A stretch of DNA of 64,000 bases from Azadirachta indica. Its lineage: Eukaryota > Streptophyta > Magnoliopsida > Sapindales > Meliaceae. The translations under genes and the position numbers were made by a program. The number at the start of each line of letters is the position of its first letter. The first letter of the stretch is position 1. The stretch is from contig CM040445.1 in the NCBI GenBank assembly GCA_022749755.1, positions 17,381,182-17,445,181 on the forward strand, read 5' to 3'. Positions 23,290-33,940 of this stretch are shown here, piece after piece. A model generated the notes under the pieces. That model saw only the letters and a program-made list of their open reading frames with translations. It ran no database searches and was not told where the DNA came from.

Positions 23290-24840
23290 ACATTGTAATT
23301 CAAAATTGCAATTCTAGTTTTAATATAAAAATATAAAATTTTTGATAAAAAATTGTAATAAAATATAATATTGATAAAAAAAATTTAAAATAATATGTCA
23401 TAAAATTAATGTTAAAAATAAAAGTAAGAAAAAATAAGCAAATATAAAAGAGTAAAATTGAAAATTAATTTCATAAATTTAACACTAAAAATGTAATTGC
23501 ACTGAGATAAATATAAATTAACATTAAAAATCAAATAAAAGCAGCATAGGTGTTGACAAAATAAAAATTATAATTGTAATGTAACAATAATAAATCTATA
23601 TAAAATTTGTAATCTTCACATAAAAAAATTTAACTTATAACCTATAACTTGTATATAAAATAAAATACTTTTAAAAATTAAAAACTAAAAATAATAAGTA
23701 AAAAGGAATATTAATTTCATAAATGCAATATAAAAAATATAAATGCATTGAGATACATGTAAATTAATATTAAATTGTCAAATGATAACAAAATAATTGT
23801 AACTAAAACAAAAAATTGTAATTGTGACGTGAAAGTTATAAATTCACATAAAATTTGTAATTTTTACATAAAAAATTAAATTATAATGTATAATTTGTAT
23901 GTAAAATAAAATATTTGTAAGAGTTAAAATAAAAAATTAAAAACAATAAGCAAACATAAAATAGTAAAAAGGAACGTTAATTTCATAAATATAATATAAA
24001 AGATATAAATGCATTCAAATATATGTAAATTAACATTAAATTATCAAATAACAATAATATAGTTTCAAACAAACATAAAAGTATAATTGGCATAAAAGTT
24101 ATAAATTCACATAAAATTTATAATTTTTACATAAAAATTTAAATTATAATGTATAATTTGTATATAAAATAAAATACTTGTAGGAGTTAAAAATAAAAAA
24201 TTAAAAATAATAAGCCAACATAAAATACTAAAAAACATTTATTTCATAAATACAACATAAAAAATGTAAATGAATTGAAATACATAATAATTAACATTAA
24301 AATTGTCAAATGGCAATAACATAATTAAAACAAAACAAAAAAATTATAATTGTTATGTAAAATTTTAAATCCACATAAATTATTAATCATTACATAAAAA
24401 ATTAAATTTTAATGTATAACTTGTATGTAAAATAAAATATTTGTAAGAGTTAAAAATTAAAAATTAAAAATGATAAGCAAACATAAAAGAGTGAAAAGAA
24501 CATTAATTTCATAAATACAATATGAAAAATATAAATAAGCTGATTCACATTAAATTGTCAAATAATAATAGTATAGTTGTAAATAAAGCAAAAAAATAAT
24601 AATTGTGACGTAATAGTTATTAATCCACATAAAATTTTTAATCTTCACATAAAAAAATTAAATTGTAAATTATAACTTGTATTAAAATAAAACACTTGTA
24701 AGAGTTAAAAATAAAAATTAAATCAATAAATTAACACAAATGAGTAAAAAGAAACAACAATCTTATAAATACAATCTAAAAGTAATTGTGATGAAAAAAA
24801 TGTAAATTAACACAAATTAATAAAAATAATATTATGATTG
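23290..24840. repeat. Tandem array of about 250-260 bp units
   Basis: At least five diverged tandem copies. The anchor ttataatgtataa(t/c)ttgtat and its variants recurs at about 23635, 23881, 24144, 24407 and 24663, giving spacings of 246, 263, 263 and 256 bases. Each unit also holds taagagttaaaaa, aataagcaaacataaaa, ttaatttcataaata(c)aa, aaattaacattaaattgtc and aattcacataaaatttg in the same order. A more degenerate unit precedes the first anchor. The array stops at the solo LTR and resumes after it. Units are far too AT-rich to be coding. Confidence 0.85.
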
Positions 24841-26708
24841 TGTAACATCCTTAATTTTAAGAAATTTTGACAGAATTTTTGCTATAATGTAGTATACGTC
24901 AAATGAGTAATCCTGTAAATTTTGAAATTTTATTCTAAATATTTCCAATAAAATTAAACACCAACTACTTCATTTTATTATTCAACAAAATATAATCACT
25001 TGCATTACTTTTAAAATCTAAGTATAAGTATAAAAATTACATCAAAACTATATGTTGTAAAATTTTGCTCCTATAATTACATATAATTTCAAAAGTAGCA
25101 AAATTTTTATCTTGAAGTATCCCTTACTTTCTACTTACAAATCTCTAACATTATTTAATCCTGAAAAGTGGGATGAACTAATGTCTAATAGACATTTATA
25201 CACAAAGATAATTTTTAAATTTTGTAATAAATAAATTTGAATATAAAAACACTTTTTAATTTTCAACAAAAAGTGTAGTAGAATATTAAATTAAAATTTC
25301 AATTTCAATATTTATATAAACAACGTAAAACATATAATTCCATTATTTAAAAAAAATAATAATTTTTATAAATTTTGTGCTTGCATACTTTACAAGTATT
25401 ATTTCGAAAGACCGCCGCTTCAAAAATTGGCCATATGTACTTTATGAGTATTATTCTCAAAGATCATTATTCCATCAAAAATGACTTTTAAGGGCATTAT
25501 TTTCATGGACCATCGTCCTAATAAAAACAATCTTTAGAGGCATTATTCTTAAAAACTATCACCCCAAATATTAGTGCCACATTACAACAACAATTATGGC
25601 CATCACATGTTTATTTATCAAATTATTTGACAATATTTTTATAAAATCATCCATTCAAAAAAATACAACATGTGTAGACATAATTTTCTCCTTGTATTTG
25701 AAAATATAACATTCAAATGAAAATTTTTATTTAAATCTGATTAAAAAAATAATTAATTAAATCAACATGTGACAATTCAGGAGATTCATAAACATTAATT
25801 AAAAACTTTGAATGTGATAAAACACTCAACTTTTCAGTTTTTTAAACTAAAATCTACCAAATACATATAAACACCAACTCGTATACCGCACAATAAATCT
25901 TACACTCCTGTTGGCTTTTCGTTTTTCTCCGAATCACTCCTTAGTATCAATTTAATAACATAATAATTAATAAACTAAACTTATTTATTTAACAAAATAT
26001 ACGATTCACACATGTAAATATTCTAACTCAATAAAATTTTAAAACTAAATTATATAATTTAACTTGCTAAAATTTAAAATCTATATAACAAAATATAAAT
26101 TCTAACTGAGGTTATCCCTCCTTTTTCCCTTTCTGTTTCGTTTTCTGTCTACTGCTTCTAATGATAGGAGTAAAGAGTACACATGCAAATATATACATAT
26201 ATATATGTGTGTGTGCATGCGCACGCGCGTGTGTGTGGTAACTACTTTCACCAAAGGCTTACGCCCTTTATTTTATTATATATTTATATATATATACATA
26301 TATAATTTTTTTCTTTACTTACACGTTGCACGTTAAAAAGTAAACCAAAAGCCAAAATTTCATCAACTCCTTGGACATGTTCATGCCTAACTCCACCACC
26401 AATAGTCTTCTTAAAACATTTGAAACAATCATTTCATTTCAGTTATTTGATTCATTATTATTTTATTGTTTTTGTCTTTCCCTTCACCGACATAAGGGAA
26501 ATCATTTTAGACTGTAAACTTCATTTAAGTTCCTTGATTTTGCCTTTTTCACTTTTCACCGATAACAAATTCTTATTACCCAAAAATCCTTCTCTTGTAA
26601 AAATATAAACATATTCATCTATAATCAAATAATCTATTTCCAATAAATATACTTATTTTCTAATTTCTATATATTCGTGTGTGTATTAATCAAAATCTGG
26701 GTATCACA
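24841..26708. mobile_element. Probable solo LTR inserted in the tandem array
   Basis: Starts TGTAACATCC and ends GGGTATCACA, imperfect inverse complements (8 of 10) of the TGTAACACCC...GGGTGTTACA type seen at the ends of some plant LTRs. It is flanked by GATTG (24836-24840) and GATTT (26709-26713), a 4-of-5 target duplication. The tandem array text breaks at its left end and continues at its right end. It contains a gggatgaactaatgtctaat phrase, short internal repeats near 25395-25560 and mixed (TA)/(TG)/(CG) microsatellites at 26191-26237. No gag or pol is present. Length 1868 bases. A complete non-LTR type of element is a weaker alternative. Confidence 0.65.
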
Positions 26709-26850
26709 GATTTTATACGAACAAAAGAAATATAAATACAATATAATAATTATAAATTAACTTTCTACTCGTAATCTTACTATAAAAAATTGAATTACAA
26801 TGAAAAAGTTGTATAAAAAAAATACAATACTTATAAAATTATAAAATAGC
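26709..26850. repeat. Continuation of the tandem array
   Basis: Right of the solo LTR the text aaatataaatacaatataat, taatcttactataaaaaatt, ttgaattacaatgaaaaagt and aatacaatacttataaaatt follows the order of the array unit. This supports insertion of the LTR into the array. Confidence 0.6.
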
Positions 26851-28190
26851 TACAAAATTTAACATAGTTTCAAATTATATTATGTATATATATATATATA
26901 TAAAACATAATTATATAAATTTTTTAAACATGTAGATATACTTTACACTGGAAAAAAAAGATGATTATTGATGCTTTTAAATTATTTTAATTATTTTAAT
27001 AATTTGATTTTACATATGTACTAATCAATTTTTTTTCATTTTTTTTCTTGTTGCATGACATTAGATAAAGTATCATTTTATGAATAGTAGATGTCAATAA
27101 TTTAATTATATTATTCTTGTTATGCTAAATTAAATTTGTATTATATGTGATTAAGATTTCTTAATTTTTGTGTCCATCACAATTAACATTAATTTTGTAA
27201 AATTAGATAAATTTAAATTGTACTTTTCTTAATTATTCTTTTTAAAATTCCTTATTTATATTTGTATACTTACGTAGATGCTTGTTTTCACTCACAATAT
27301 GTGGGTTTTAAGACATTCTCATTTCTTAATTAACGTGATATTAGTTATAGAGTTATTTTATTATACTATTTATTCTTAACTATTACAATAACATTTAAAT
27401 CTCCAAATCAACATACGTTTCTTATTAAATCATATAAATACAATCATCATAAATAATAGATGAGAAATGTCTTACTTTCTATCTTAATTTTTGAGCTCTC
27501 GTATTTTATTTTATTATTAATAATTTTTAAGAAAAATAAAAAAAGAATATACTATTGGATAATATTTAAATTAAATAACTTTAAATAGATTATTCTTAGT
27601 ATGCATAACACATTGCTTAAAATTAAATTACGAATTTGTATTTCAAAAATATTTTTAAAAAATAAACTATAACAAAAATAACTTTAATATATTAAAAAAT
27701 AAAAAAAAAGAAAATAACTTTTAACTTGAATAGTAGATAAATTTTTATATGATATTTTATTAGCAGGTTAATGAATATTATATAAAATGAATGGTTCAGA
27801 TTTTTCTTTTAAATCTAAAGGTCAAAATAAGTACGTTATTGATACTATGATTTTTTTATTTTAATATTATAGAATTTTTCTTTTATTATGCATTAATTAC
27901 ACATATTAAATTTAATTTTAATTGTTAAATATGTGTGTGTGAGGTGGGAGGAAAGAAACCTTAAATATTTTTACACACATATTTATATTATTTATAAATC
28001 TTTGGATTTATGTACTTTCAATTAAGATTGTATTTAATATATGTAATTAATGAATAATTAATGCACAATAATCAATATATATGTCATATTGAAATCTTAA
28101 CTTTTGGGATTATATAGATCTAATAGTTTACAAATAAGTATAAAAATATGAATTACTGATCCTTCCTCTATATGTATATATAGAGTAAAT
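26851..28190. other. AT-rich region, no gene seen
   Basis: Very AT-rich with a (TA)n run near 26881-26901. The segment near 27985-28110 has text similar to the core of the MITE family described at 29298. No coding signal. Confidence 0.4.
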
Positions 28191-29256
28191 GACATTTGAA
28201 CTCTCACTTTATTGTATTAATGACATCTGCACTCCAATTTCGAAAAAAATTATTAAACACACTCCTTCTATTAATTTTTTCTGTTAAAATTAACTGTTAA
28301 CCAATTCAATGATAAAAATACCTCTAACTTTTATTTAACCAATATAATGATATAAATATCATTTTTTTTTATAATTTTTAGTTGATTTTTTAGTTAAATA
28401 AATGAGTTATATAAAGACAATTTGATTTCAACTAAAAAAATTAAAAGTTTAATTTATTTTTAATTCTATTTTTTAATTTTTATTTTAAACTTTCAATCTT
28501 TCTTTATCTGATTTTTTACTTAAAGTTTTCATCTTTTTTATTTTTATTTTTAAATTTTAATATTTTCATCTTTTTTATTTTTATTTTTCATTTTTTATTT
28601 TTCATCCTGATCCATAATTGAAACAATGCTTATATATTGGAAAATAATAATCATAAATTCACTAAGAGATGAAGAAAATAGTCAAATAAGATAAAAATAA
28701 TTAAAAATAATGATATTTTAATGTGTCAGGTAAACTTTTTCAATATATATTCAATTTTCTTTCAATAAATACCATTATTTTTAATTAGTTTTTATTTTGT
28801 TCAACTATTTATCTTGTTACTTATTAAATTTATAATTATTGTTTGTTAATATATGAGTGTTGTTTCAATTATAGATTAGGGTGAAAAATGAAAAATAAAA
28901 ATTGAATAGAAAAGTCAAAAATTTAAAGTCAAAAATTAAGAAAAGAAAGGTGAAAATTTTAAAATAAAAATAGAATTGAAAATAAATTAAAGATTTACTT
29001 TTTTAATTGAAATTAAATTATTTTCATAAAATTAATTCATTTAACTAAAAAATTAACCAAAAATTATAAAAAAAGATATTTATATCATTATATTGGTTAA
29101 ATAAGGGTCAACAGAGTATTTTTATTATTAGACCAATCAATATGAATCAATAATTAATTTTAACAAAAAAGTTAAGAGAATAAATGTGTTTTAATAATTA
29201 TTTTTCAAGTGGAGATGTAGATGCCATTCAAACAATAAAATAAGAGTCTATATGTC
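28191..29256. mobile_element. Foldback element, near-complete hairpin of about 1.07 kb
   Basis: The left half is inversely repeated by the right half almost to the centre. The ends gacatttgaactctcacttt and (inverted) gacatatagactcttatttt pair, as do tttaaccaatataatgatat and its mate near 29075-29100, attattaaacacactccttc-type text near 29180, and even central pieces such as aattgaaacaatgcttatat with its mate near 28855. There is almost no unique loop. No ORF. This is typical of a foldback or long-TIR Mutator-like non-autonomous element, and a transcript through it would form a long hairpin RNA. Confidence 0.75.
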
Positions 29257-29297
29257 CTCAGTGTTTTTTATATATATATATATATATATGTATATAA

Positions 29298-29519
29298 GAT
29301 AGGATCAACAGCCCTTATATTTTACACAAAATCTTACATTAATTATAAATCATTGGATATACATACATCCAATGAATGCGATTGCATCTAATCGTATAAT
29401 TAATGTATTTATAATTAATACATATATCAGATATAATCTCAATCATTAAATATATTTATATTTAACAGTTTATAATTAATATATAATTTTGAGTAAAATA
29501 AAGGAGTTGCTGTTCTTGT
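29298..29519. mobile_element. TA-flanked MITE (222 bp)
   Basis: Terminal inverted repeats of about 55 bases: gataggatcaacagccctta...ttttacacaaaatc on the left against caagaacagcaactccttta...ttttactcaaaatt when the right end is inverted. It sits between (TA)n runs, consistent with TA target preference. Related copies occur at 41252-42028, 42043-42617 and 49429-49648. Confidence 0.75.
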
Positions 29520-29520
29520 T

Positions 29521-29572
<52 letters not shown>
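29521..29572. repeat. (TA)n(GA)n microsatellite
   Basis: A TA run passes directly into a GA run of about 28 bases. Confidence 0.95.
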
Positions 29573-29575
<3 letters not shown>

Positions 29576-29600
29576 GAATGGAGACAAGTAGGATCTTTTG

Positions 29601-29760
29601 TGACTTCAGTTGTGACCTGTAAGTGTGCAATTTTCCTAACCTTTTGTTGACGACCATGTATATAAGAGAGAAGGAGGATCAGCTGTAATTAACTTCAGTT
29701 GTGACCTCAGTTGTGACCTATAAGAAGTATGATCTGTGACTTCAGTTGTGACCTGTAAGC
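29601..29760. repeat. Four short direct repeats of a TTCAGTTGTGACCTGTAAG unit
   Basis: The phrase (a)cttcagttgtgacctgtaag or close variants occurs at 29603-29623, 29692-29706, 29705-29723 and 29739-29759; the two middle copies overlap. The spacing is irregular and the sequence is GC-richer than the surroundings. Function unknown. Confidence 0.75.
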
Positions 29761-31059
29761 ATGAGAATGACATCATTGATTACTTCACCCACTCACTGTA
29801 TTATAAGCAATATCATGTCGTCTTACCCACCTGGATATTCTTGCCATGCGTGAGTCAATAATAATGTTGATTTATGCCTTATTTTTCAAGAAGATAAATT
29901 ACATTCTATTTTATTCTATTGACGATAATTCACTGCACTTCTTAAATGATATTTTCTAACCTTTTTGCTAATATTACTTATTTAATATATAATTTATTGA
30001 CCTTATATTAAAAATTTACTCATAACTTATATAAATATTATTATCTTATGTTCAAAATTCAAAAATTTATTACAACATCATCAAATATCTACCTTTATAT
30101 TAAGCAAAATTTTTTCAAATATCTTTGAATATCCTTTTATTTTATGGTTTTAATAAGACTATGAAATCTTATCTATAATATCATAAATATTTACTTTTTA
30201 TTATTATTTGAATTAAAAATAACTCTATTCTTTAAAAATTTTTAATGAGAATGAGAAACTTTTATTTATATTATACTAAAATTCCTTCTTTATTGTTATT
30301 CCAATTCAAAATTATATTTTTTTTTAAGTTTTGGATGAGAATAAAAATTTTTATTTGAAAGTATTAACTGTTTTTCAAACCATTCAAAATTATATACTTG
30401 AATATCGTAAATTCATGAAAAAGGCTGATTATTGTATTTGCATGTCTTAATTAATTACCCTTTTTAAAGTCAAGCAAGCTGTGTTATCATCGCAACCGGC
30501 CGATGTCAAGATCCACCAATCCCAAGAGGGTCTTGGATAATTGGCTTTTCTGCGTTTTATTCATTAATAATAGTTTAATTAAAGAAAGCGATGGTCATGT
30601 CCATCCATTCAACTTTGATGGCCGGCATTCTCACGATAAATACTCGTGAATAAAACATCAAACGTGCAAAAAGAAATTAAGCCGTATGCAAATTTTTCTG
30701 AATAAAATAAAGTTGTCTTTACTTGATTTGATTAAATTAATTTTACATTATGATTTTTGACCTAAGTTAAAATTTAATTATATTATTTAAGATCTTTTTC
30801 TTTGTGAACAAGACTTTCTACAAAATAAATAGTTCACAACTATGTATACTTACAAACTTAATCTTATTCAAGATAATAGTGGTAAACTTCTGTAATAATA
30901 TATTGGAATATGTGATTTTTTTTTTATTATTGAACCTCTAGATGCTTCAATCTAGTGAGGGTCCAACTATAATTAGATCAAATCTTCAGGAAAATGAATG
31001 AAATTTCTTCTATAAGTATTGGTTGAGACCATTGGATAGAGTTGTAATAAGTTGTCAAA
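29761..31059. other. Upstream region of the intact UGT gene
   Basis: AT-rich. A less AT-rich island at about 30470-30660 (gcaaccggccgatgtcaaga) has no recognisable coding potential. A possible TATA-like ctataagta lies at 31010-31018, about 45 bases before the UGT start, but the core promoter is not certain. Confidence 0.4.
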
Positions 31060-32533
31060 ATGAGCAGGCAACCGCATGTTCTGGTTATACCGTATCCAGC
31101 ACAAGGCCATATTACCCCTCTAGTCAAATTGGCATCAAAGATTGCGGAACATGGAGTCAAGGTCACATTTGTTAGCACTGAGTATGCTCAGGCTAAATTC
31201 ATGGCGTCAATGCCAAAGAAAGCTTATGATAATCAGAGGTCGAGTCTGATAAGGCTAGTACCAATTCCAGATGGAATAGAACAGGAAGAAGATCGAAAAG
31301 ATCCCCTTAAGACAAGAGACAGTATGTTAAGAGTTATGCCAGGCTGCTTGAAGGACTTGATTCAGGAGATTAACCAATCGAATAATGCAGAGAAGATTTC
31401 TTGTGTCATTGCTGATACAAGCGTTGGATGGGCCCTGGAAGTTGCCCAGAAGATGGGAATTGCGAAAGCTGCTGTGATTCCTTATGGACCTGCAGGCTTG
31501 GCTCTGTCACTTCATATTCCAAAGCTTAGAGAAGCAGGAATTTTGGATGCTTACGGTAAGTTCAGAAACTTTACTGTCCATTATTTTGAGGGGAAAAACT
31601 GGAAAAGTCTGATGCTTAAATGATTTTGATGCAGGAAATACAATGAATGATGACGAGTTGATCTTGCTGTCAGATAGGATTCTTCCCTGGAAAAGGAACC
31701 AGTACCCATGGAGCTTTCCAAGTGAACAAAATATACAGAAGATTTTCTTTGGATATTCCACTAATGTTCTGCAAACTCTCAAAATTTCTAACTGGGTTAT
31801 CTGCAACTCTTGTTATGGACTTGACTCAGCAACCTGTGATTTAATTCCGAATTTGTTAACGATCGGTCCATTACCAGCAAGTAATCATTCAGATTCAGAG
31901 CATTTTGCTCTAAACTTTTGGCCTGAGGACACAACCTGCTTAAGCTGGCTTGATAAACAACCACTAAACTCAGTCATTTATGTTGCATTTGGCAGCACTG
32001 CAGTCCTAAGCCAGCTGCAATTCGACGAGCTAGCACTGGGCCTTGAATCCTTAAACCGGCCATTTTTGTGGGTTGTTCGATCAAACCTGATGGACACATC
32101 GCATGCCAACTTCCCAGATGGATTCACTGAGAGGGTTTCAGATCGAGGGAAAATTGTCGAATGGGCACCTCAGGAAAAGGTTTTAGCTCATTCTTCTGTT
32201 GCTTGTTTCGTTAGCCATTGCGGATGGAATTCAACTATGGAAGGTCTAATTATGGGAGTTCCTTTCCTATGCTGGCCTTACTGCTGGGATCAATACCAGA
32301 ACAGAAATTACATTTGTGAAGCTTGGAAAATTGGCTTGGAGCTCTCCCCAGATAAAAATGGTATCATAACAAGGGAAGAAATTCAGAGAAAGGCAAAAAT
32401 GGTGCTCGATGATGATAGTATTGAAGCAAATTCATTGCAGATGAAGGAAATGGCTAGAAAGGGTCTTGTTGAAGGTGGATCTTCATTCAAAAATTTTGAA
32501 ACCTTTATTTCACAGATAAAAGCATTAAGATAA
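31060..32533 (+). CDS. UGT83A1: UDP-glycosyltransferase 83A1-like, intact
   Basis: Family 1 (GT-B fold) UDP-sugar-dependent glycosyltransferase, expected to move a sugar, most likely glucose, from UDP-sugar to a small lipophilic acceptor in the cytosol. Two exons, 31060-31555 and 31635-32533, joined in phase 1 with GT at 31556 and AG at 31633-31634, give 464 residues, normal for the family. The start MSRQPHVLVIPYPAQGHI carries the catalytic His at residue 17; the partner Asp is residue 119 in SCVIADTSVGW. ILDAYG|NTMNDDEL spans the splice. FWPEDTTCLSWLDKQP, SVIYVAFGS and FLWVVRSN precede the PSPG box at residues 342-385 (WAPQEKVLAHSS ... SHCGWNSTMEG ... DQ), complete at 44 residues and ending in Gln, usually associated with UDP-glucose. 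The acceptor is unknown. Two decayed relatives lie at 1421 and 4103. UGT83A assignment rests on motif text from memory of the family; a close UGT class is possible. Confidence 0.92.
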
Positions 32534-32737
32534 TCTAGAGTAGAAAATTGGTATCTTTCTTACCAATTTAAAATTTATTTAGCATCAAATTTGAGAATTT
32601 AAACATTGGATAAATAGAACTTGATGGATATTTTGAGAAATTAAATTTGTTTCTTTCTTTGCACCATTTATCTTATGATGATGTGAATATGGTGCGATTT
32701 AGATTTATTGTTAGAAATTGCAGAGTTAGATACACAA

Positions 32738-32773
<36 letters not shown>
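32738..32773. repeat. (CA)n(TA)n microsatellite
   Basis: A CA run of about 23 bases followed by a TA run, in the 3' flank of the intact UGT gene. Confidence 0.95.
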
Positions 32774-32828
32774 GTAAGGGTATTTTAGTAATTTCTCGAA
32801 TTTTCCGTTTGTCAAATATAACAAGAAA

Positions 32829-33366
32829 TTTTAAAAAATGTAAGGTGCATTGAGGTATTAGCCCCCTGGGATAGGTTTTGGGCCCCACAAGTTTAAATAC
32901 GAGTTCAACAAGTAGTTATTTCATATTATAATAATACATAGAATATAATTTGAGTAAACTAATATATTAACCCGAAAAATTAAAAAAGTCCAAAGTTGTC
33001 TACTTTAAATTTTATTAGAAATTTATTGTTAAAAATTGCATAGTTAGACATGCCGTAAACATTAGAAGATAGATTTAAAGGAAGAAAATGACCTGGTTTC
33101 GACTAATACCGTCATACGCTTTATATTTTTAAAAACATGTCGTTACATTGAAAATTCGTGAAATTACTAAAATACCCTTACATATATAACTTTAAGATAC
33201 ATGTAGGCTCCATGAGATAGATTTTGGGCCCCACGAGTTTAAATATGGGTTCCATAAGCAGCTATTTTATATTATAATAATATGTAGAATGTAATTTAAG
33301 TCGAATCATATATTAACCCGAAAAATTAAAAAAAGTCCAAAGTTGTCTACTTTAAATTTTATTAGA
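32829..33366. repeat. Direct duplication of about 185 bp, 350 bp apart
   Basis: The block with ttttgggccccac(a/g)agttta, tattaacccgaaaaattaaa and gtccaaagttgtctacttta occurs at 32829-33013 and again at 33180-33366. Between and around the copies a gtaagggtattttagtaatt segment (from 32774) is present in inverse orientation ending near 33182. This is a composite repeat, possibly a decayed MITE or LTR fragment. Confidence 0.7.
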
Positions 33367-33429
33367 AATTTTATGGAAAAAAAAAAAAAAAGTGATCGTT
33401 GAGATAATAACGTTATATTTTGTTCACAA

Positions 33430-33940
33430 CATGAAGCACCTATTCATTATACTCATCAGCTCATTCCCAAGGCATTGTTGATGGTGGAGTTGGTTGGGAT
33501 TATGGTAAAGCTTGCAGTAGCTTCAGCAAAAACTAAGTACGTTGGTGGTAGGGCCTGTGTATGTATTTGAGTGAATTATAAAACTGGATCCTCGCATGTA
33601 GGAGTTCTTGGTTGGGTAACTGGTGATTACTGTTTACTGAGTCTAAATGAAGTCAAAGGAAGTAAACCCATTTCCAGCATAAGTTCATCAACCCCTCTTG
33701 CTTCTACCATTTTAACGACTTCAATGGATCTCAAATTTTGTTTTCAGTTGCCTTCTCTTTGGACCATGGAATAATGGCCGTTAGCTGGAAATGTTCATCA
33801 TCATACTCCATTACCTCGTTCACAATAACCACCAAGCTTAATCTATCCAACTCATATGGTCCTACGTCAACTTCTTTCCCACAAAATATAACTTTTACAA
33901 ATATTACAAATATAACTTCTTTCAGAGCAATATGAATACA
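33430..33940 (-). pseudogene. Possible N-terminal fragment of a transposase-like protein (PB1-like region)
   Basis: On the minus strand, about 33905-33775 reads KVIFCGKEVDVGPYELDRLS followed by LVVIVNEVMEYDDEHFQL, and about 33730-33640 in another frame reads VVKMVEARGVDELMLEMG. The pattern YxGGKxxxVxxYxxDRLSL is like the N-terminal PB1-like region of some plant MULE-type proteins. The frames are broken and no catalytic domain follows. Family assignment is tentative. Confidence 0.3.

Noticed and set aside
23290..24840. CRISPR-like array
   Set aside because: The repeats are about 250 bp, contiguous and diverged, in a plant genome; there are no short identical repeats with unique spacers.
26420..26608. 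62-codon plus-strand ORF in the solo LTR
   Set aside because: Hydrophobic low-complexity text without similarity to any protein type; probably chance.
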